From the NCBI RefSeq assembly GCF_010731115.1, contig NZ_AP022616.1, positions 186,001 to 250,000 on the forward strand: DNA of 64,000 nt, read 5' to 3'. How positions within the stretch are numbered: position 1 is the first letter of the stretch; each line of letters opens with the position of its first letter. The translations under genes were made by a program, and so were the position numbers. Below the pieces are notes generated by a model. The model made no database searches. It was not told the DNA's origin and saw only the letters and a list, made by a program, of their open reading frames with translations. Below, piece after piece: positions 57,773 through 64,000 of this stretch. Origin of the DNA: Mycolicibacterium phocaicum (GTDB lineage Bacteria > Actinomycetota > Actinomycetes > Mycobacteriales > Mycobacteriaceae).

Positions 57773-59892
57773 GCCGTCTTACGCAGCACCAGCAGGGAGC
57801 GGGCCTGTAGCGAGATCGTCGCGCCGGCCTCGGCCACGAGTTCGGTGTGACCGTGTGGGTCGGCGGTGTCCAGTGCCGCCGCCCAGCTCGCGCCGTAGTC
57901 CTCGCCGGGGATCACGAAATCGAGGGCCTCGTCGTGGGCGTTGAAGCACAACAGGAACGAGTCGTCGGTGACCCGCTCACCGCGGGCGTTGGGCTCGGGT
58001 ATCGCATCGCCGTTGAGGAACACCGAGATGCTCTTGCCGAAACCGGAATCCCAGTCCTCGAGCGTCATCTCCTCGCCGGCCGGGGTCAGCCACGCGATGT
58101 CGCGGACCTGCCCGGTGCTGCGCACCGGTTGACCGGCCAGGAACCGGCGGCGCCGGAAGACGGGATGTTTGCGCCGGAACGCCACCACGGTGCGGGTGAA
58201 TTCCAGGAGGGCGGCGTTGGTCTCGCACATGGTCCAGTCCATCCAGGACAGCGGGTTGTCCTGGCAGTAGACGTTGTTGTTGCCCTGCTGGGTGCGGCCG
58301 ATCTCGTCACCGTGGCTGATCATCGGGGTGCCCTGCGACAGCATCAGTGTCGCGAAGATGTTGCGGCGCTGCCGTTCCCGGAGCTCGAGGATTTCGGGGT
58401 CGTCGGTGGGGCCTTCGACGCCGCAGTTCCACGACCGGTTGTGGCTCTCGCCGTCGCGGTTGTCCTCGCCGTTGGCCTCGTTGTGCTTCTCGTTGTAGGA
58501 CACCAGATCGGTCAGCGTGAAGCCGTCGTGACACGTGACGAAGTTGATGCTCGCGCTCGGCCGCCGGCCCGTCGCCTCGTACAGATCCGAGGAACCGGTC
58601 AGCCGCGAGGCGAACTCGCCCAGGGTCGCGGGCTCGCCCCGCCAGTAGTCGCGCACAGTGTCGCGGTATTTCCCGTTCCACTCGGTCCACAAACCTGGGA
58701 AGTTGCCGACCTGGTAGCCGCCCTCGCCGACATCCCACGGCTCGGCGATGAGCTTCACCTGGCTGATCACCGGATCCTGTTGCACCAGATCGAAAAACGC
58801 CGACAGCCGGTCCACGTCGTAGAACTCCCGGGCCAGGGTAGAGGCGAGGTCGAAGCGGAAGCCGTCGACGTGCATCTCCAGCACCCAGTACCGCAGCGAA
58901 TCCATGATCAGCTGCAGCGTGTGGGGATGGCGGGCGTTGAGGCTGTTGCCGGTCCCGGTGAAATCCTTGTAGAGCGACGGGTCGTCGTCGTCGAGCCGGT
59001 AGTACGCGGCGTTGTCGATACCGCGGAAGTTGAGCGTCGGGCCGAGGTGATTGCCCTCGGCGGTGTGGTTGTAGACCACGTCCAGGATGACCTCGATGCC
59101 CGCTTCGTGGAACGACTTCACCATGGTCTTGAACTCGGCGACCGCGCTGCCGGCATGCTGGTTCCACGAGTACTGGTAGTGCGGCGCGAAGAAGCCGAAC
59201 GTGTTGTAGCCCCAGTAGTTTCGCAGGCCCAGGTCCAGCAGCCGGTGATCGTGCAGGAACTGGTGCACCGGCATCAGCTCGATCGCGGTGACGCCGAGGG
59301 ACTTCAGGTGCTCGATGATCGCCGGGTGGGCGAGTCCGGCGTAGGTGCCGCGCAGTTCTTCGGGGATCGCCGGGTGCGTCTGCGTCATGCCCTTGACATG
59401 GGCCTCGTAGATCACCGTCTCGTGATACGGCGTCCGCGGTAGGCGGTCGTTGTCCCAGTTGAAGAACGGGTTGATGACCACGCTCGTCATGGTGTGCCCC
59501 AGCGAATCGATGCCGGGCGGCTCCCCGGTGGCCGACGGCGCGGCCATGTCGTAGGAGTACAGCGCCTGGGTGAAGTCGAAGTCGCCGTGGAACGACTTGC
59601 CGTAGGGGTCGAGCAGGAGCTTGCTCGGATCGCAGCGATGTCCGTTGGCCGGATCCCACGGCCCGTACACCCGGAATCCGTAGCGCTGCCCCGGCGTCAC
59701 GGCCGGCAGATAGCAATGCCACACGTAACTGTCGACCTCATCGAGGTTGACGCGTTCCTCGCTGCCGTCCTTGGCGATCAGGCACAGCTCGACGCGCTCG
59801 GCGACCTCGGAGAACAGTGAGAAATTCGTGCCGGACCCGTCGTAGGTGGCACCGAGGGGATAGGCGCTACCCGGCCAGACGCCAACAACCAT
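57769..59892 (-). CDS. treX: Glycogen debranching enzyme (isoamylase type)
   Basis: 707 residues. An N-terminal CBM48-like domain (GTNFSLFSEVAERVELCL), then the GH13 barrel: VILDVVYNHTAEGNHLGPTL, VDGFRFDLASTLAREFY with the nucleophile Asp, VKLIAEPWDVGEGGYQVG with the Glu, and NFVTCHDGFTLTDLVSYNEK. It cuts alpha-1,6 branches of glycogen to supply TreY; also named glgX. First of three overlapping genes, 9 nt after the acyltransferase gene. Confidence 0.94.
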   Translation of the reverse strand: MVVGVWPGSAYPLGATYDGSGTNFSLFSEVAERVELCLIAKDGSEERVNLDEVDSYVWHCYLPAVTPGQRYGFRVYGPWDPANGHRCDPSKLLLDPYGKSFHGDFDFTQALYSYDMAAPSATGEPPGIDSLGHTMTSVVINPFFNWDNDRLPRTPYHETVIYEAHVKGMTQTHPAIPEELRGTYAGLAHPAIIEHLKSLGVTAIELMPVHQFLHDHRLLDLGLRNYWGYNTFGFFAPHYQYSWNQHAGSAVAEFKTMVKSFHEAGIEVILDVVYNHTAEGNHLGPTLNFRGIDNAAYYRLDDDDPSLYKDFTGTGNSLNARHPHTLQLIMDSLRYWVLEMHVDGFRFDLASTLAREFYDVDRLSAFFDLVQQDPVISQVKLIAEPWDVGEGGYQVGNFPGLWTEWNGKYRDTVRDYWRGEPATLGEFASRLTGSSDLYEATGRRPSASINFVTCHDGFTLTDLVSYNEKHNEANGEDNRDGESHNRSWNCGVEGPTDDPEILELRERQRRNIFATLMLSQGTPMISHGDEIGRTQQGNNNVYCQDNPLSWMDWTMCETNAALLEFTRTVVAFRRKHPVFRRRRFLAGQPVRSTGQVRDIAWLTPAGEEMTLEDWDSGFGKSISVFLNGDAIPEPNARGERVTDDSFLLCFNAHDEALDFVIPGEDYGASWAAALDTADPHGHTELVAEAGATISLQARSLLVLRKTA

Positions 59893-59901
59893 GAAGGCAG
59901 C

Positions 59902-62055
59902 TCACCACCAGCCGGTGGCAGCCCCGACCTGGCGGCCGAGTTCGGCGGTCATGGTGCGCATGTAGGTGGCGGACAGGTGATGAGAGTCGTGATACAGCAA
60001 CACATTTCCCTCCACAGCGCGGCAGATGTCAGGGCGGCACACCGCGTCACTCATGTCGAGCGGTTTCAGCAGTGGGAACTGCGCGACGAAATCGAGGGTC
60101 GGGTTGTGGTCGGACAGTACCTCGGAGCGGGCGATACCGCATGACGTCGAATTGCCGCCGCTGGCAAGGCAGTCCGCCGGGAAGAACGGCTTACCGTCCC
60201 GCACCAGCCACGGGGTGTCGCGCATGGCCAGGATCGGGATGTTCGCATCCGACAAGCGCTGCCAGATGCCGATGTACGTGCCCGGCATGACGTCACCGGA
60301 CTTGATGTTCCAGGGACGCGTGGAGGTGGTGAAGACGAAACTCGGATGGTCGGCCACCAGCTTCGGCATGACCAGCTCGTTCCACTCGTAGCACTTCGGG
60401 TACGGCCGGTTGTCGCCCATCACGAGCGGGTTCTGCTCGGTCGACAGTGGGCAACCCATCTTCAGATAGGTGACCACCTTGAAGTGGTAGCGCTTGCCGA
60501 GCAGGTCCAGCGCGGTGATCCAGTGCTCGGCGTGCGAGCCGCCGGCGAGCGCCACAGTACGGGTCGCGGCGATGTCACCGTAGGAGCAGTTGCGGATGGA
60601 CAGGTCGTCGAAGTCCGCGATACAGCTGTCGGCCGTCGTGGCCGGTACGTCGTCCTTGGCTTCGAGCACCGTCGGGCGGAAGGGCAGCTTCGGCACCTTG
60701 AGGTGCCGCAACAGCGAGCGCGCGCCCGGGTAGTCGACCGGGTTGAGCGTGGCGAGCTCCTTGCCGTTGGCCCGCTCGATGTTCATGTGCTCGCGCCAGG
60801 TGAACGCGGTGGCGGTGAGCGACACGCCCAACACGGCGACGAGCGTCCCCAGCACGGCGGTGGGCCGCCGCAGCCCGGCCAGCCCGGCGGAACCCGTCGT
60901 CGACGGCCGGCGCAGCGGGTTCTCCACGTAGCGGGTGGTCAGCCAGGCCAGCACCCCGGAGACGAGCAGCACGATGGTGCCGTCGACGAAATGGGCCCGG
61001 CTGTGGCCGCTGTACGCCAGCCAGAAGATCAGCAGCGGCCAGTGCCAGAGGTACAGCGAGTAGGCCATGGTGCCGAGCGACAGGAACGGGCCGGTGGCCA
61101 GGAGCCGGTTCGGCGCGGGCAGTCGCTCGGTGTGATTTGCGGCACTGAGGATGAACAGCATGGTCGCGCCGACCGGGACCAGCGCCCAGGGGCCGGGGAA
61201 TTCGCGGACACCGTCGAGCAGCGCGCCGCACGACAGGATGGCCGCCAGTGCGACCACCGACACCACGTTGCGCAGCCACATGGGCCACCGGACCGACGGC
61301 ACCAGCGCGCCGACGAGCGCGCCCAGCAGCAACTCCCAGGTGCGGGCGAAGCTGTCGTAGTAGGCGCTGACCTGGTCGGCCTGGTGCGCGAAGATCGCGT
61401 AGACGAACGACGCGACGGTCAGCACGCTGAGCAGCGCGATGAACGCCGGGCGTAGTCGGTCGCCGAGCCGGCGCCGGAACAGATACGCGAAGCCGAAGAT
61501 CAGCGCGAGGAACGCGACGTAGAACTGGCCCTGCACCGACATCGACCAGAGGTGCTGCAGGGGGCTGACGGATTCGCCGGCCCGCAGGTAGTTCGAGGCG
61601 GTCTCGGCCAGCTCCCAGTTCTGGTAGTAGCCGAGGCTGGCCAGGCTCTGGTCCGCGAACGTCTCCCAGCGCGTTTCCGGCTGGATCACGATGGTCAGCA
61701 CGGCGCCGGCGGCCAGGACGACGATCAGGGCGGGCAGCAGGCGACGGACCAGCCGGCGCAGTTGCGGCCCGGGGGACAGCGGCGCGCCGGGCGTCAGCGC
61801 AATGCGCAACAGTTTGCCGCCGAAGAAGAATCCGGACAGCGCGAGGAAGACGTCGACACCACCGGAAACGCGGCCGAACCAGACGTGAAAGGCGGCGACC
61901 ATGGCGATGGCGATGCCGCGCAGACCGTCCAGGTCGTGGCGGTAGAACCCGCTCGGCGCGTTGCCCGCAGCAGAGTCCGCACCGCTGTCGGTGACGTGCA
62001 CGGCGTTGCCCGACCCGGGCTGCGACGCCGGCCGCGGTGCTGCAAGAGTCGTCAT
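59902..62055 (-). CDS. Membrane acyltransferase with C-terminal SGNH domain (OafA/YrhL type)
   Basis: 717 residues. RHDLDGLRGIAIAMVAAFHV opens the acyltransferase-3 domain with about ten helices to near residue 400. The C-terminal SGNH hydrolase-like domain faces outward and has ALAGGSHAEHWITALDL near 500 and LLYHDSHHLSATYMRTM near 690 with the Asp/His pair. Proteins of this build O-acylate cell-surface sugars. The M. tuberculosis counterpart (Rv1565c) sits in the same place. It may acylate a trehalose- or arabinogalactan-linked product; inference. Confidence 0.88.
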   Translation of the reverse strand: MTTLAAPRPASQPGSGNAVHVTDSGADSAAGNAPSGFYRHDLDGLRGIAIAMVAAFHVWFGRVSGGVDVFLALSGFFFGGKLLRIALTPGAPLSPGPQLRRLVRRLLPALIVVLAAGAVLTIVIQPETRWETFADQSLASLGYYQNWELAETASNYLRAGESVSPLQHLWSMSVQGQFYVAFLALIFGFAYLFRRRLGDRLRPAFIALLSVLTVASFVYAIFAHQADQVSAYYDSFARTWELLLGALVGALVPSVRWPMWLRNVVSVVALAAILSCGALLDGVREFPGPWALVPVGATMLFILSAANHTERLPAPNRLLATGPFLSLGTMAYSLYLWHWPLLIFWLAYSGHSRAHFVDGTIVLLVSGVLAWLTTRYVENPLRRPSTTGSAGLAGLRRPTAVLGTLVAVLGVSLTATAFTWREHMNIERANGKELATLNPVDYPGARSLLRHLKVPKLPFRPTVLEAKDDVPATTADSCIADFDDLSIRNCSYGDIAATRTVALAGGSHAEHWITALDLLGKRYHFKVVTYLKMGCPLSTEQNPLVMGDNRPYPKCYEWNELVMPKLVADHPSFVFTTSTRPWNIKSGDVMPGTYIGIWQRLSDANIPILAMRDTPWLVRDGKPFFPADCLASGGNSTSCGIARSEVLSDHNPTLDFVAQFPLLKPLDMSDAVCRPDICRAVEGNVLLYHDSHHLSATYMRTMTAELGRQVGAATGWW

Positions 62056-62167
62056 GGTCGGATGTCAATCTACCCAAGATCCAGGTCTGGTTCATGTAAC
62101 GGCGAGTCGCCCGCCCGCTGAGTAGGCCGGTTTCGACGTGCCTGCGGGGCGATTAGGCTCGGTCCTC

Positions 62168-63460
62168 GTGCCAGCGCTGAACCCTGCCGAAATCTCGGCG
62201 ATCGACACCGCCCACATCTGGCACCCGTACAGCACCATCGGCGACGAGGCTTTGCCGGCGGTGGTTGCCACCGAGGCGCACGGCATCATGCTGACCCTCA
62301 TCCACGAGGGCCGCCCGGTGCAGGTCATCGACGCGATGAGCTCGTGGTGGACGGCGGTGCACGGACACGGGCACCCGGTGCTCGACGCCGCGATCACGCA
62401 GCAGCTGAGCCGGATGAACCACGTCATGTTCGGCGGCCTCACGCATGAGCCGGCGGCACGACTGGCGCAGCTGCTCGTCGAGATCACCCCGGCCGGTCTG
62501 GACACGGTGTTCTTCTCGGACTCGGGCTCGGTGTCCGTCGAGGTCGCCGCGAAGATGGCGCTGCAGTACCAGCGCAGCCTCGGCCGTCCCGGCCGGCACA
62601 AGCTGATGACGTGGCGCGGCGGGTACCACGGCGACACCTTCACCCCGATGAGCGTCTGCGACCCCGACGGTGGCATGCACTCCATCTGGACCGATGTCCT
62701 GATGCCCCAGATCTTCGCGCCGCGGGTACCCGCCGAATTCGACCTCGCCTACGTCGAGGCCTTCGAGGCCCAACTGGCCGCGCATGTCGATGAACTCGCC
62801 GCCGTCATCGTCGAGCCGGTGGTCCAGGGCGCCGGCGGCATGAGGTTCCACGACCCGCGGTACCTGACGGCGCTGCGCGACATCTGCACGCGGCACGGCG
62901 TGCTGCTGATCTTCGACGAGATCGCGACCGGTTTCGGGCGCACCGGGGAGTTGTTCGCCGCGGACCACGCCGGCGTCAGCCCCGACATCATGTGCGTCGG
63001 CAAGGCGCTGACCGGTGGCTATGTCACGCTGGCGGCGACGCTGTGCACCGGGGAGATCGCGCGGGTGATCAGCTCCGGCGAGCCGGGCGCACTGATGCAC
63101 GGGCCGACGTTCATGGCCAACGCGCTGGCGTGCGCGGTATCGGTGGCAGCCGTCGAGCTGCTGCTGAGTCAGGACTGGAAGGCGCGGGTCGCGGAGATCG
63201 CGGAGGGGCTGCGGCGTGGTCTGGCGCCGGCCGCCGACCTGGCGTCGGTCGCCGATGTGCGCGTGCTGGGCGCCATCGGCGTCGTCGAGATGCGTGAACC
63301 GGTGAACATGGCGCTCGCCACGGTCACCGCGATCGAGCATGGGCTGTGGCTACGGCCCTTCGGCAAGCTGGTGTACGTGATGCCGCCCTTCATCTGCACG
63401 CCGGAGGAGATCGACCAGATCACCTCCGGTGTGGTCGCCGTTGCCCGTGCGTTAACCTGA
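62168..63460 (+). CDS. bioA: Adenosylmethionine-8-amino-7-oxononanoate aminotransferase
   Basis: 430 residues from the GTG at 62168, chosen by comparison with M. tuberculosis BioA and because TAGGCT (62154-62159) ends 8 nt before it. [68 protein letters not shown] and the PLP lysine in [13 protein letters not shown] near 278 are all present. It makes 7,8-diaminopelargonate for biotin, using SAM as amino donor. A BioQ-type palindrome overlaps its stop codon. Confidence 0.96.
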   Translation: MPALNPAEISAIDTAHIWHPYSTIGDEALPAVVATEAHGIMLTLIHEGRPVQVIDAMSSWWTAVHGHGHPVLDAAITQQLSRMNHVMFGGLTHEPAARLAQLLVEITPAGLDTVFFSDSGSVSVEVAAKMALQYQRSLGRPGRHKLMTWRGGYHGDTFTPMSVCDPDGGMHSIWTDVLMPQIFAPRVPAEFDLAYVEAFEAQLAAHVDELAAVIVEPVVQGAGGMRFHDPRYLTALRDICTRHGVLLIFDEIATGFGRTGELFAADHAGVSPDIMCVGKALTGGYVTLAATLCTGEIARVISSGEPGALMHGPTFMANALACAVSVAAVELLLSQDWKARVAEIAEGLRRGLAPAADLASVADVRVLGAIGVVEMREPVNMALATVTAIEHGLWLRPFGKLVYVMPPFICTPEEIDQITSGVVAVARALT

Positions 63461-63470
63461 ACACCGTTCA
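63458..63470. promoter_or_regulatory. BioQ-type operator
   Basis: Perfect palindrome TGAAC-ACC-GTTCA, 26 nt before the bioF ATG, its first three bases being the bioA stop. It matches the TGAAC(N3)GTTMA pattern described for the TetR-family biotin regulator BioQ in actinobacteria. Confidence 0.65.
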
Positions 63471-63496
63471 ATAGCCCTTGAGTCAGGAGCGCGCCG

Positions 63497-64000
63497 ATGA
63501 CCGAGCACTCGCCGCTGGCCTGGCTCGCTGATGTCGAACGCAAGCGCCGAGCCGCGGGCCTGCGCCGGTCGCTGCGGGTCCGGCCCGCGGTGGCCACCGA
63601 ACTGGACCTGGCGTCCAACGACTATCTCGGCCTGACGCAGCATCCCGCCGTCATCGAGGGCGGCGTGACGGCGCTGCACACCTGGGGTGCGGGCTCCGGC
63701 GGATCGCGTCTGGTGACCGGCAACACCGAATTGCACGAGGACTTCGAGGCCGAGCTGGCCGCATTCATGGGCGCCGAGTCGGCGCTGGTGTTCTCGTCCG
63801 GCTATACCGCCAACATCGCCGCGGTGGCGGCGCTGTCGGGCCCCGGCTCTCTGGTCGTGTCCGACGCCTACAGCCACGCGTCGCTGGTGGACGCCTGTCG
63901 GCTGTCCCGGGCGCGGGTGGTGGTATCCCCGCACAACGATGTCGGCGCCGTCGAGACCGCGCTGGTCAGCCGGTCCGAGGAGCGCGCCGTCGTGATCACC
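63497..64000 (+). CDS. bioF: 8-amino-7-oxononanoate synthase, N-terminal part
   Basis: 168 codons visible; the gene runs off the window. WLADVERKRRAAGLRRSLRV, LDLASNDYLGLTQHPAVIEG, GAGSGGSRLVTGNTELHEDF and SDAYSHASLVDACRLSRARV are the standard BioF start. It condenses pimeloyl-ACP/CoA with alanine. AGGAG lies 8 nt before the ATG. It follows bioA by 36 nt with a BioQ-type palindrome between, so it may be transcribed both with bioA and from its own regulated promoter. Confidence 0.95.
   Translation, partial: MTEHSPLAWLADVERKRRAAGLRRSLRVRPAVATELDLASNDYLGLTQHPAVIEGGVTALHTWGAGSGGSRLVTGNTELHEDFEAELAAFMGAESALVFSSGYTANIAAVAALSGPGSLVVSDAYSHASLVDACRLSRARVVVSPHNDVGAVETALVSRSEERAVVIT

Noticed and set aside
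62090..62110. GTTCATGTAAC upstream of bioA as a BioQ site.
   Set aside because: The half-sites are in the wrong order and one base apart instead of TGAAC-N3-GTTAC, so it does not match the operator.
1..64000. CRISPR arrays, insertion sequences, prophage or toxin-antitoxin genes.
   Set aside because: No regularly spaced repeats, no transposase or integrase motifs and no toxin-antitoxin pair were found. The mazEF-type pair that I recall between cobG and cobN in M. tuberculosis is not here.

Overview
The window is 64 kb of high-GC, gene-dense DNA from a Mycobacterium/Mycolicibacterium-type actinobacterium. The evidence is the protein set (RbpA, Ppm1, F420-dependent PPOX proteins, a 13E12-type HNH protein, a cobIJ fusion), frequent GTG starts, ATGA/GTGA gene overlaps, a perfect mycobacterial SOS box, and gene order that matches several M. 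tuberculosis blocks as I remember them. No rRNA, tRNA, CRISPR array or insertion sequence was recognised.

Layout. 1-7456 is an accessory redox/regulatory island: the C-terminal part of a large LuxR regulator, a coupled hypothetical/SDR pair, a metallo-beta-lactamase-fold protein, an ECF sigma factor with an in-frame orphan second region 4.2 just past its stop, a cupin, a nitroreductase and an NmrA-like protein. Three units carry the same bipartite upstream element with identical internal spacing. This is the best candidate for an undescribed regulatory system. 7499-13128 holds a Baeyer-Villiger-type monooxygenase and aldehyde dehydrogenase operon with a KstR-like box, then a LacI regulator coupled to a zinc alcohol dehydrogenase. 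Two LacI-type palindromes separate these from a divergent operon (13178-17276) of an NCS1 permease, a C45-family hydrolase and an amidohydrolase.

17387-23288 is conserved core: OlsB-like, PlsC-like, iscS and mnmA, then an SRPBCC/ArsR pair with two inverted-repeat operators (one enclosing the Shine-Dalgarno), then a MetE-like protein. 23405-27417 carries an Asn/Gly-rich secreted protein, an acyl-CoA ligase, a decayed ferredoxin tail and the SOS-boxed HNH gene. 27645-40651 is a near-complete set of mid-pathway aerobic cobalamin genes (cobL, M, K, IJ, H, G, N) with a DUF4139 gene and a 36-codon membrane microprotein in their midst. 40648-49144 holds purU between two PPOX paralogues, fxsA, an amidohydrolase, separate lnt and ppm1 genes, rbpA behind an ECF-type promoter, and two small conserved genes.

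49189-52468 has a candidate structured RNA, a soluble cNMP-domain histidine kinase coupled to a patatin-like lipase, and a membrane protein. 52505-64000 has ilvA, the treX-treY-treZ operon that makes trehalose from glycogen, an acyltransferase/SGNH membrane protein and the start of the biotin operon (bioA, bioF), with a BioQ-type palindrome between bioA and bioF.

Many genes start 6-9 nt after a TANNNT hexamer, which fits leaderless transcription. Three convergent gene pairs share a CTAG tetranucleotide as their overlapping stop codons.
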